From the NCBI GenBank assembly GCA_031279015.1, contig JAITJI010000102.1, positions 1 to 64,000 of the forward strand: a DNA stretch of 64,000 bases, read 5' to 3'. The stretch comes from Spirochaetaceae bacterium. GTDB lineage: Bacteria; Spirochaetota; Spirochaetia; Treponematales; Breznakiellaceae. Below are positions 9,039 to 17,011 of the stretch, one piece after another; the stretch's first letter is position 1; each line of letters begins with the position of its first letter. Under the pieces are notes generated by a model that was not told the origin of the DNA, made no database searches, and saw nothing but the letters and a program-made list of their open reading frames with translations. The translations under genes and the position numbers were made by a program.

Positions 9039-10268
9039 ATGGCCATAGCCCGGGCGATACGGGAAGCTCTTGGATCATCATCCATGATACGGAAGATGTT
9101 TGAGGAGGGGAATCAGCTAAAAAAACAGTTTGGCGCCGATAAGGTCTTTGATTTTTCCATCGGTAATCCCGATTTGGACCCCCCTCCGGCCTTTCACCGG
9201 GTCTTCTTGCGTTTGGCGGAGGAGGATGCAAAGGGGTCCCACGGTTATATGCCCAATGCGGGTTTCCCCGGTGTGCGGGAGGCCCTGGCAAAAAAGGCTT
9301 CCCGGGAGCAGGGGGTACAACTCGACGCTTCCCACATCATCATGGCGGCCGGTGCAGCCGGCGGCCTCAATGTTGTCCTGAAAAGCATCCTCAACCCCGG
9401 GGACGAGCTTATCGTTCCCCAGCCCTATTTCATGGAGTACCGGGCTTATGCGGCCAACCATGGGGGCCGTTTGATCGGGGTCGATACCCTCCCGGATTTT
9501 AACCTGGATATCGCCGCCATGGGGGCCGCCCTTTCGGAGAGGACCGCCGCGGTGCTTATCAATTCCCCCCACAACCCCACCGGGAGAGTATACCCTGCCG
9601 GCGCCATCACGGCCCTGGCGGATCTGTTGCGGGATCACGGAAAAAAGACCGGCCGTTTCCCCTGCCTGGTCGCCGATGAGCCCTACCGGGAGATCGTTTA
9701 CGCCGGCGCCGCGGTGCCGCCGATCCTCTCCGCCTACGAGGAATCCATCACCGTAACATCCTACTCCAAGAGCCTCTCCCTGCCGGGAGAGCGGATCGGT
9801 TACATCGCGGTGAATCCCGCAATCAGGGACCGGGACGAGGTCCTTTCGGCCCTCATCTACGCCACCAGGGTGCTGGGTTACGTAAACGCCCCGGCCCTGA
9901 TGCAGCGTATCGTGGCGGAATTAACCGAAGAGCGGGTGGATGTAGCCACCTATGCCCGGCGCCGGGATGCCTTTAAGGAGATCCTGGACAAAGCGGGGAT
10001 CCCCTACGCCGACCCTGAAGGGGCCTTCTACCTCTTCTGTCAGGTTCCGGGGGACGATAGGGCCTTTGTGGAGCACCTGAAACAGTACCGCATCCTGGGG
10101 GTGCCCGGCAGCAGCTTTGGAAAAGCCGGCTGGGTCCGTTTTGCCTACTGTGTGGATGAAGGGGTGATCCGGAATTCCGGGGATGCCTTCAAAAAGGCTA
10201 TGGAAACCTGGAAGGATGGCAGCACGGCGCCCCAGGTTTCCGGGGCTGGTTATGGGTTCGTTCCCTGA
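9039..10268 (+). CDS. Class I PLP aminotransferase (AspB-like)
   Basis: This is a 409-residue fold-type I aminotransferase. Visible motifs are FDFSIGNPDLDPPPAF at the N-terminus, INSPHNPTGRVY for substrate and cofactor contact, VADEPYREIVY with the PLP aspartate, and TSYSKSLSLPGERIGY with the Schiff-base lysine. The family uses aspartate, alanine, tyrosine or related amino acids; the sequence alone does not settle which. A strong ribosome binding site (AAAGGGGGGAG) precedes the ATG. The last 19 bases overlap the 3' end of convergent hisS. Confidence 0.88.
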   Translation: MAIARAIREALGSSSMIRKMFEEGNQLKKQFGADKVFDFSIGNPDLDPPPAFHRVFLRLAEEDAKGSHGYMPNAGFPGVREALAKKASREQGVQLDASHIIMAAGAAGGLNVVLKSILNPGDELIVPQPYFMEYRAYAANHGGRLIGVDTLPDFNLDIAAMGAALSERTAAVLINSPHNPTGRVYPAGAITALADLLRDHGKKTGRFPCLVADEPYREIVYAGAAVPPILSAYEESITVTSYSKSLSLPGERIGYIAVNPAIRDRDEVLSALIYATRVLGYVNAPALMQRIVAELTEERVDVATYARRRDAFKEILDKAGIPYADPEGAFYLFCQVPGDDRAFVEHLKQYRILGVPGSSFGKAGWVRFAYCVDEGVIRNSGDAFKKAMETWKDGSTAPQVSGAGYGFVP

Positions 10269-11545
10269 ATAATACCGATCAGCTTTTCCAGGGAAAGGGC
10301 CTCAAAATCCCGCCGTTCCGCTATTTCACGGAGGGTCAGGGGATCCGTCAGGGGCTTTTCTCCGGGAATGATCACCCAGGGGATGCCTTTTTTCTCCGCC
10401 ATGACGAATTGCCGGACAAGCTTTTTGGCTTCCGGGAATACTTCACAGGGGATCCCCTGCTTCCGGATCTCTCCCGCCAGGGCCTGGTAGGATCCTCCCC
10501 GGGCCTCGTTGACGCAGGCGACGGCCGCCAGGGCGTAGGAATCCTGGCCCCGCAGCCTGCCCAGGGATTCCATGGCCGCGATTAGCCGGTCCAGACCGAT
10601 GGAAGAACCAACACCGGAGAGTTTTTCCCGGGAGTAGAGACCCGCCAGATCATCGTATCTGCCGCCGGAACACACCGAACCGATCTCCGGTATCTCGTTG
10701 AGGAAGCTTTCATAGACAACCCCGGTGTAGTAATCGAGACCCCGGGTGATGGAGGGATCCAGAACGAAGCGATCCCCGCAGCCCGCATCTATCATAAAAC
10801 GGCGAATCGAGGCAAGCCGTTCCGATTCGGGACAGGCGCCGCCGGCGGCCTCGGTTATCCTATCGAGGGTGTCCTCAAAACTCCCCCGGACTTCGATGTA
10901 GTCCAGGAGCCGTTCCGCAGCGTCCCTCCCCGCCAGGTCCGAAAGGGATTGCAGGGTCGCCTCCCGGCCCGTCTTTGCAAGCTTGTCCACAATACGGAGG
11001 ATATCCACGGAGCTTTCCCGGCAGTGTATCTGCTCCAGGAACCGGTTAAACAAACCCCGGTGGTTTAGCCGTATGGTCACATTCCCTGCGCCGATAGCCT
11101 CCAGAGTATTGCGTATCAGGAGGAGGATCTCAAAATCTGCAGCGGGGCTGTCGCTGCCGACTATATCGAAATCACACTGGGTAAATTCCCGGTACCTTCC
11201 CCGCTGGGTGTTTTCTCCCCGCCATACCTTGGCGATATGGTAACGTTTGAAGGGCAGGGGCAGTTCCGGACCGTGTTCCGCCAGGAACCGGGCAAAGGGG
11301 ACGGTCAGGTCAAAACGGAGGGCCACATCCCTGCCGCCGTGATCCGTAAAGCGGTATATCTGCTTCTCCGTTTCCCCTCCCCCCTTCCCCAGCAGGATTT
11401 CGGCGTATTCCAGGACCGGCGTATCAATAGGAACAAAGCCAAAGGAACGGAAGGAAGCTTCAATTTTTCCAACCAGGGCACGGCGCTCCATTTCCGCGGC
11501 GGGAAGAAAATCCCGAAACCCCTTTAGAATTTTTGGTTCTATCAG
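10250..11545 (-). CDS. hisS: Histidyl-tRNA synthetase, probable CTG start
   Basis: This class II synthetase charges tRNA-His. Motif 2 is in FKRYHIAKVWRGENTQRGRYREFTQCDFD, the histidine-specific loops are LDPSITRGLDYYTG and GSVCSGGRYDDL, and a C-terminal anticodon-binding domain follows. The first ATG in frame (11491) would cut off the conserved N-terminus LIEPKILKGFRDFLPAAE, which is readable upstream in the same frame. No ATG, GTG or TTG occurs between this segment and the previous gene's stop. AGGAGG lies exactly 6 bases before a CTG at 11545-11543, giving 431 residues, the family's usual size. ATA two codons... one codon further in is a weaker alternative. The upstream gene ends only 13 bases before. 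Confidence 0.9.
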   Translation of the reverse strand: MIEPKILKGFRDFLPAAEMERRALVGKIEASFRSFGFVPIDTPVLEYAEILLGKGGGETEKQIYRFTDHGGRDVALRFDLTVPFARFLAEHGPELPLPFKRYHIAKVWRGENTQRGRYREFTQCDFDIVGSDSPAADFEILLLIRNTLEAIGAGNVTIRLNHRGLFNRFLEQIHCRESSVDILRIVDKLAKTGREATLQSLSDLAGRDAAERLLDYIEVRGSFEDTLDRITEAAGGACPESERLASIRRFMIDAGCGDRFVLDPSITRGLDYYTGVVYESFLNEIPEIGSVCSGGRYDDLAGLYSREKLSGVGSSIGLDRLIAAMESLGRLRGQDSYALAAVACVNEARGGSYQALAGEIRKQGIPCEVFPEAKKLVRQFVMAEKKGIPWVIIPGEKPLTDPLTLREIAERRDFEALSLEKLIGIIQGTNP

Positions 11546-11557
11546 AACGATCCTCCT
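11543..11557 (-). promoter_or_regulatory. Ribosome binding site placing hisS at a CTG codon
   Basis: AGGAGG (11557-11552) is followed by six bases and CTG (11545-11543). The geometry is identical to the one before ftsA at 52992-53006. Codons in frame around it are AGG AGG ATC GTT CTG ATA GAA, with no standard initiator. Confidence 0.6.
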
Positions 11558-11558
11558 G

Positions 11559-12371
11559 TTATTGCACCGTCTTAAGGGACGGCATCGCCCTGATAGTAAA
11601 CCAGTAATCGTCGATAATTTCTACCAGTTCCGGACTGAAGGGAATACTGGCCACGGTCCTTACTATGCCCTGGGGCAGTTTTGACGTAGACATGATGGTT
11701 CCGGCGGTAGAAACCCGGTATTTCTTGAAAAAAAGCTGGTAGGCTACCATGGTCCCGGGGAACCGCTCCGGGGAACCGCTTGCCTCCAGGTGTTCGATAA
11801 TCTTGGTACTCAGGTTGAAGATCTGTATCCGTTTTGGCTGGGCATTCGGTTCCGTAATAGTGGCGTACATGTTATACCCCAGGATTTTGGATGTCTGGGG
11901 GGTCATCCGGATCATTGATCTGCCATAATCCTCGTACAGACCCTGTATCCGTTCCTGATTCTCCAGGAAAGAACCCAGCATGTTTATCAAATCACTCGGA
12001 GTAGCCTTGTAATCCACCACAAAAAGGCCGACATTTTCCCGTCCCTTCATCTGGCCGACGGTAGTTAAATTACAGCGGATAAAGAATTTGATCGGTTCCT
12101 GACGCTGGGGTGTAAAGGTGATGGAGAGTCCCACGATTCCGTTGATGTACCGCTGAAAAAAGGTTAACTCCTGTATGGAAAGGGAGGCCAGAAAGAGGGA
12201 ACGCTTGAAACCGAACTGAAAAGGCACGCAGAGGATAACATATTCGTCCAGCTTGAGGAAACAATGGGCCCGGTCTACCCCCAGTTTTGCCAGAGCATAT
12301 TGATTACATGCGATACTCTGTCCACCGAATTTTACCAAATACTGGGCCGGACCGGACGGCGCATGAGCCAT
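11559..12371 (-). CDS. Conserved-looking protein of unknown function
   Basis: I do not recognise this 270-residue protein. It has no signal peptide or membrane span. Composition is mixed alpha/beta with hydrophobic strands (LDEYVILCVPFQFGF, ITFTPQRQEPIKFFIRCNL, ENVGLFVVDYKA) and helical stretches, as expected of a soluble two-domain protein. A PilZ-like fold was considered, but the classical RxxxR and (D/N)xSxxG motifs are not visible. It ends 13 bases before the proposed hisS start, so the two are likely cotranscribed and this gene is the promoter-proximal one. Confidence 0.75.
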   Translation of the reverse strand: MAHAPSGPAQYLVKFGGQSIACNQYALAKLGVDRAHCFLKLDEYVILCVPFQFGFKRSLFLASLSIQELTFFQRYINGIVGLSITFTPQRQEPIKFFIRCNLTTVGQMKGRENVGLFVVDYKATPSDLINMLGSFLENQERIQGLYEDYGRSMIRMTPQTSKILGYNMYATITEPNAQPKRIQIFNLSTKIIEHLEASGSPERFPGTMVAYQLFFKKYRVSTAGTIMSTSKLPQGIVRTVASIPFSPELVEIIDDYWFTIRAMPSLKTVQ

Positions 12372-12933
12372 ATTTCGAGTACCCCTTAAACAAACTGCAT
12401 CACGCCTTTATCAAAAGCATAAAACAGGACTGGTAAGACAACTACCCGGATTGTCGAACAAGCCCATATCTCAACATATATAATATATACAACTCACAAT
12501 TTTTTCAATAGAATTGCGGATTTCGTCGGCAATTACCCGGTACAATCTGAAATTCAGACGCATCAGGCCGTTGTTGACAAATAATTTTTCAGAGCTTGCT
12601 GTTCCAAAACCGAAATTTTGGAACAACTTTAATTGTAATATTTTTTTCCCTGATCAAAGCAAAACCCAAAATCCGATCCGTATAAAAGATATACGGAATT
12701 CGGGATCATGCATGTTTACTGCCGGTGGTATGCAGTCAAACACAGCAGTCCAAAACCATCGTTGTCATTTTATTGAAGACGACGTATATTCTTAATCGAA
12801 CCAAAGCTTTGCGTATGCCGGGCAATCGGGATTTTTGCGGCAGGGGCGGCGTAAAGTGTCCGCAGGCGCGACAGGCTGCCGGACCGCCGATCCGCACCGG
12901 CCGGGCCTGGGTTGGGTTCAGGGAGATCTGATT
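12372..12933. other. Long intergenic region with hairpins
   Basis: These 562 bases separate two divergent genes and hold no supported gene; the 93-codon ORF at 12514-12795 has unnatural composition. The region includes an AT-rich palindromic patch (ATATATAATATATAC) likely to contain the promoter of the minus-strand gene, and two clear hairpins. One is at 12601-12624. The other, TCCGTAT-AAAAGAT-ATACGGA, is at 12677-12697. Confidence 0.5.
12601..12624. repeat. Perfect 9-bp inverted repeat
   Basis: GTTCCAAAA and TTTTGGAAC flank the 6-base loop CCGAAA. A run of T does not follow directly, so it may be an operator or an RNA hairpin rather than a standard terminator. Confidence 0.45.
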
Positions 12934-13551
12934 ATGGGAGACGGGATCGTAGAGGCGTATAAACCACCCCGGGGAACAACCCCCGAAGAAGTCTGGGATG
13001 TAATCCGGGAAACGGAACGGCTAATCAGGGAGCTGGCCGAAGATACCGGCCGGAAAATGCGGGAGACCGACCGGAAGATGAAAGAGACCGACCGGAAGAT
13101 GCGGGAGACCGACCGGAGGATTGGAAAGCTGGGCAGCCGCCTGGGTGAAGTGATAGAACATATCATGACACCCAAACTCTATAAGAAATTTGAGGGCCTG
13201 GGTTACTTTTTTAACCACGGGTCCCGCAATCATGAACTTCTTGACCGGAATGAAAAGGCGCTGGCCGAAGTAGACGTACTCCTGGAAAACGGTGAGTATG
13301 TCATGGCGGTGGAGGTAAAAACCCATCTGATGACGGAGGATGTACAGGGGCATGTAAAACGGATGAATATTCTGCGCCGGGTGGCGGATGAGCACAACGA
13401 CAGGCGGCGTTATCTTGGCGCCGTTGCCGGGGCGGTTGTTGACAAAAGAGTCCTGGAATATGCCCTGAAAAAGGGGTTCTATGTTATTATTCCCTCCGGA
13501 GAGACGGTGGATATCGAAGCTCCGGAAGGCTTCAAGCCCCGGATCTGGTAG
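12934..13551 (+). CDS. Coiled-coil PD-(D/E)XK nuclease-like protein (DUF3782-like)
   Basis: The 205-residue protein has an N-terminal coiled coil built from nearly identical heptads (RKMRETD repeated, residues about 30-60). A C-terminal PD-(D/E)XK-like domain follows, with ALAEVDVLLENGEYVMAVEVKTHL: aspartate, then E-V-K, the usual nuclease signature. Proteins of this architecture are common and often multicopy in spirochaetes and cyanobacteria; their role is unknown. I choose the ATG at 12934, preceded by AGGGAGATCTG. The ORF-track start adds 33 residues of arginine-rich junk. The sbcD-like gene starts 7 bases after its stop, suggesting shared transcription with DNA-end processing genes. Confidence 0.8.
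   Translation: MGDGIVEAYKPPRGTTPEEVWDVIRETERLIRELAEDTGRKMRETDRKMKETDRKMRETDRRIGKLGSRLGEVIEHIMTPKLYKKFEGLGYFFNHGSRNHELLDRNEKALAEVDVLLENGEYVMAVEVKTHLMTEDVQGHVKRMNILRRVADEHNDRRRYLGAVAGAVVDKRVLEYALKKGFYVIIPSGETVDIEAPEGFKPRIW
13032..13121 (+). repeat. Tandem 21-bp repeats encoding heptads
   Basis: The unit is about GACCGGAAGATGCGGGAGACC and is repeated about four times with few changes. It encodes RKMRETD, RKMKETD, RKMRETD and RRI. Copy number could change by slippage, which would lengthen the coiled coil by whole heptads. Confidence 0.7.
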
Positions 13552-13558
13552 GTACATT

Positions 13559-14644
13559 GTGCGATTTATTCTGACGGCGGATTTGCACATTTCAACGGCG
13601 GAAAAGGATTATTCCCTTGCCGTTTTGAACGAGATCGTCGGTGTGTGTGCCAGGGAAAGATGCGAGGCCCTGTTTTTGGCGGGGGACGTGTTCGATTCCC
13701 GGGCCGATGTTGAAGCCCTGCGGGGAGCCTTCCGGGCGGGTATCGAAAACCTGCCCCCTGATTGCGCCGTTTTCTTCCTGCCCGGGAACCATGAAGAACT
13801 CCGGGCCGGTCCCGGCGGCGCGGAGTCCCTTGACCGGTTCGATTTTGGCCGGGCCCGGCTGCTCACCGAAAAGCCCTTTTCCTTTGGTAGTCCGGATCCC
13901 CAAACAGAACTCCTGGCCATTCCCTTTCAGCGGGATTACTCCGGTTACCGTGCCTGGAAGGCGCCGCCGAAGCGGAAACCCCTGAGGATCGTGCTGGCCC
14001 ACGGTACGGTACCGGGTCTCGCCTATACCGGACCGGATGAGGAGGAACCAGGCGGTATTCTTGATGCCGACCTCTTTACGTGGCTTAAGGCCGATCTGGC
14101 CGCCCTGGGGCATCTGCACGGCGGGTTCAGCGTCAGGCAGGGGGATACCCTCATCGCCTATCCCGGTTCGGCCCGGGTTTGGCGGGAGGGGGAAAAGGGA
14201 AAACGGCGGGTGCTCCTGGGGGTAACGGAAGCTTCCTCCGTTACGCTTAGGGAGATTCCCCTGGAACGGGCGGGGGAGTACCGGGTAGTGCCCGTCTATG
14301 CCGCCCCCGACGGCTCTCTGAGGGTTCCCCGGGAAACCGCCGGATTCTCTCCGGCGGATTGGCTTTCCCTGGAGGTGTCCGGACTCGTTGAGGATGAGCG
14401 GGTCGCCGTCCAGGCCCTGGAGCGGTTGCAGGGGGATTTGAAGGAAAAGTACCGGAAGGTGACGGTCCGTACCGAGGGGTTCTCCGTCCTGGGAGGAGTG
14501 TCAACCCATCCCCTGGCCCTGCGGTTTATCAAAAAATGGGAAGAAGGGGCGGCTTCCCTTGGCGCCGAAGATCCGGAGGCCTACAACCTTGCCCGGCTCC
14601 GGGGCCTTGGGGTTATTAAGGAAATTCTGGAGAGTCGCAGGTGA
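13559..14644 (+). CDS. DNA repair metallophosphoesterase (SbcD/Mre11-like)
   Basis: This 361-residue calcineurin-like phosphoesterase shows the full metal-site series in order: TADLHIS near residue 7, GDVFDS near 45, GNHEE near 78, LAHGTVPG near 145 and LGHLHGGF near 180. The C-terminal 150 residues form a capping domain. The start is the GTG at 13559 (VRFILTADLHIS); the ORF-track start at 13481 lies inside the previous gene and adds unrelated residues. Its stop overlaps the next gene's start as GTGA. Together with the YhaN-like ATPase it should form an SbcCD/Mre11-Rad50-type nuclease for DNA ends, as in Gram-positive yhaM/yhaN-type pairs. Confidence 0.85.
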   Translation: MRFILTADLHISTAEKDYSLAVLNEIVGVCARERCEALFLAGDVFDSRADVEALRGAFRAGIENLPPDCAVFFLPGNHEELRAGPGGAESLDRFDFGRARLLTEKPFSFGSPDPQTELLAIPFQRDYSGYRAWKAPPKRKPLRIVLAHGTVPGLAYTGPDEEEPGGILDADLFTWLKADLAALGHLHGGFSVRQGDTLIAYPGSARVWREGEKGKRRVLLGVTEASSVTLREIPLERAGEYRVVPVYAAPDGSLRVPRETAGFSPADWLSLEVSGLVEDERVAVQALERLQGDLKEKYRKVTVRTEGFSVLGGVSTHPLALRFIKKWEEGAASLGAEDPEAYNLARLRGLGVIKEILESRR

Positions 14645-16920
14645 TAAGAACCCTCCGTCTGGACCGGTTCGGCAAATTTCAGGACCGGTCATTTGATTTT
14701 GCACCGGTTACCCTGTTTCTGGGGGAAAATGAGGGGGGAAAAACCACCCTGTTTGACGCCATCTTCGATGCCCTCTGCAGCCCCGGAGGGGAGTACGGCA
14801 AGAAGCTCAAGTCCCGGTACGGGGCGGAGCGGCGGGCGAAGATTGAATTTGATGGGGAAACGCTGAAATTTCAGGCGGCGGATTTCCTGAATCTCCTGGC
14901 GGTCCGCTCCGGTTCCGTTACCCTGGACATCGAAAAGAATTCCGAATGGATGAACCGGGTAAAGGCGGAACTCTTTTCCGGGGGGATCGATCCCCGGACC
15001 GCGGCGGCCCGGCTGGAAGAGATCGTCCGCAGCAAGGCCAGGGGTACCCTTAACCATGAAGCCGCCGGGATTGGGGCGGAACTGGCGGAACTGCGGGAGA
15101 AACTTGCCGGGGCCCGGGCTCTGCGGGAGGAGTGTCTTGCTGCGGAGGAGCGGATCGCCCTGCTGGATCGGCAGATGGCGGAAAAAGCCCGGGAATCCGG
15201 CGCCCTGGAGGAGGAGATCCGCGGTCTTGAGCGATCCCTGGGACAGCAGAGCCTCCTGCGGGAGGAGAGGACCCTCCGGGATCTGCTCTTTGAAATTACC
15301 GAAGGCCGCCGTAAAAAGGAAGCCCTGGATGCCTGCGCCCGGTACGTCCGGGAACGGCTTGACGAGTTCCGGCGGCGGGAAGAGGAACTGCAACGGCTTA
15401 AAACGGAACGGGAGATCGCCGAAGCCGCCGAAGAAGAGCTTGTCCGCAGTTACCGTTGCGCCCTGGCCGCCGGGGAGAGCGGTGAAGCCCGGATGCGCCG
15501 GGCGGAAAGCCTCCGCCTGCTTGCGGACATGCTCCGGGACACCCTGGTTCCCCGGGAGAAACTGGTGGACCAGAAGACCCGTCTTGTCTGGCGGAAGCTT
15601 CCCCTGATCCTTGCGGCATCGATGCTCTTCTTGGGGGCGGCGGGCTTTGTCTTGGCGGGATTCTTTCCGTTTTTGATACCATTCATGCCCCCGTACCGGT
15701 TTATAATCCCCGCCGCCATCCTTGTGCTGGGCTTCTCTTTCCTCTTTGCCGCTGCAGGGCGCCGAATCTGGGAGGATACGGAGCGGCTGGAGGGGGCCCT
15801 TCGGGCGGCCAGGGAAAGGTGGCGGGCGGAAACCGGGGAGGAGCTGCAGGGCGGATACGGGGAGGTGCTGGCGGAGCTGAACCGGGTATCCGAGCGGGCC
15901 CGTTTTGCCGTGGAGGACCATGAGCGGCTCCGCCGGGAGGCAGGTTCCCTGGGGGAGGAACTTGACGCCGCCGCAATCCGGAAAAGGGAGGCGGAGAAGG
16001 TCCATTCCGCCGCCCTCCGGGACCTCAGGACCCTCTTTGATGCCGCGGGAGTATCGGGGATTGAAGATTACGCAGCCAGGCTTGAAAAAAAGAAGCACCT
16101 TGAGGTTCTCCTCAAGGAGACGGAGGGGAAGCTTCGGGAGGGTATGCAGGCCTGGAATGTTTCCACGGTCACGGAACTTGAAGATCTCCTCACCGCCCGG
16201 CTTCGGGACATAGGGGACCGGATCACCGAAAAGGAACTGGCCCCGGAGGATCTGCGGATCCTGGAGAACCGGCTCCGGGACGGGAAGGACAGGCTGACCC
16301 GGATCCGCCGGGAAGAGAAGGAAGGATTCGGCGATCTCAGCCTCCGGCTGGGGGAAGTCCGGGAACGTTTCCGGGGCATCCCCGGGGAGATTGCGGAGTG
16401 TGAAAAAAAGATAAGCCGGGGGGAATCCCGGCTTGGGGAGATAAAAAGGGAGCTCCGGGCTGCCGCCATCGCCGGGGAACTCTTCAATGCCCTCTCCTCT
16501 GAGGCGGATACCATGCTCCGGGATCTGTCGGGTGAAATCGGGGCCGCTTTTTCCACCCTTACCGCGGGGAACCGGAGTATCGAACTCCGGAACTACTCCG
16601 CGGATTCCGCCGCCATCACCGATGCCGGCGGCGGGATACGGGATGTAGTACAGCTCTCCGCGGGAACCCGGGATGCCTTCCTGCTGGCCGCCCGTCTTGT
16701 CCTTGCCCGTAAGTCCCAGGCCCGCAGGGCCCTCATCGTGCTTGACGAGCCCTTTATCGCCCTGGACCGGCCAAGAACCGGCCGGGCCCTCGGGGTGCTG
16801 GGGGAATTTCGGGAAAGCTCAGGCTGGCAGCTGGTACTCTTTACCAAAGATGAGGTCACCGCAGGACAAGCCCGGGAGATTTTTGGGGACATTCTCCTGA
16901 TCCACCGCCTGACGCCCTGA
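14641..16920 (+). CDS. SMC-like ATPase, YhaN/SbcC type
   Basis: The 759-residue protein starts with a split ABC-type ATPase head (RLDRFGKFQDRSFDF, Walker A GENEGGKTTLF near residue 30). It continues through long arginine- and glutamate-rich coiled coils, and ends with the signature and Walker B region (QLSAGTRDAFLLAARL, ALIVLDEPFIALD near residue 700). Two hydrophobic segments at about 320-385 (LILAASMLFLGAAGFVLAGF and FIIPAAILVLGFSFLF) are typical of YhaN rather than SbcC and suggest a membrane-anchored hinge. GTG start overlaps the SbcD-like stop, so translation is coupled. It is expected to act as the ATPase partner of the phosphoesterase. Confidence 0.85.
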   Translation: MIRTLRLDRFGKFQDRSFDFAPVTLFLGENEGGKTTLFDAIFDALCSPGGEYGKKLKSRYGAERRAKIEFDGETLKFQAADFLNLLAVRSGSVTLDIEKNSEWMNRVKAELFSGGIDPRTAAARLEEIVRSKARGTLNHEAAGIGAELAELREKLAGARALREECLAAEERIALLDRQMAEKARESGALEEEIRGLERSLGQQSLLREERTLRDLLFEITEGRRKKEALDACARYVRERLDEFRRREEELQRLKTEREIAEAAEEELVRSYRCALAAGESGEARMRRAESLRLLADMLRDTLVPREKLVDQKTRLVWRKLPLILAASMLFLGAAGFVLAGFFPFLIPFMPPYRFIIPAAILVLGFSFLFAAAGRRIWEDTERLEGALRAARERWRAETGEELQGGYGEVLAELNRVSERARFAVEDHERLRREAGSLGEELDAAAIRKREAEKVHSAALRDLRTLFDAAGVSGIEDYAARLEKKKHLEVLLKETEGKLREGMQAWNVSTVTELEDLLTARLRDIGDRITEKELAPEDLRILENRLRDGKDRLTRIRREEKEGFGDLSLRLGEVRERFRGIPGEIAECEKKISRGESRLGEIKRELRAAAIAGELFNALSSEADTMLRDLSGEIGAAFSTLTAGNRSIELRNYSADSAAITDAGGGIRDVVQLSAGTRDAFLLAARLVLARKSQARRALIVLDEPFIALDRPRTGRALGVLGEFRESSGWQLVLFTKDEVTAGQAREIFGDILLIHRLTP

Positions 16921-16946
16921 TGCCGGCCGGCAATTCCCTGATGCAC

Positions 16947-16975
16947 TTGCTTATACACTTTTAGCTAGTTATACT
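16947..16975 (+). promoter_or_regulatory. Probable sigma-70 promoter for pgm
   Basis: TTGCTT and TATACT are separated by 17 bases. This lies 37 bases before the chosen pgm start, just after a GCCGGCCGGC palindrome behind the YhaN stop. Confidence 0.45.
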
Positions 16976-17011
16976 TAGGACATGTTAAAAAAAAGTCAGG
17001 AAGGAGGGGTA

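Noticed and set aside
11559-12371. Calling this protein a PilZ cyclic-di-GMP receptor
   Set aside because: RxxxR and (D/N)xSxxG motifs are not visible; left as unknown.
12514-12795. 93-codon ORF in the long intergenic region
   Set aside because: Composition is unlike the neighbours, and the two hairpins lie inside it.
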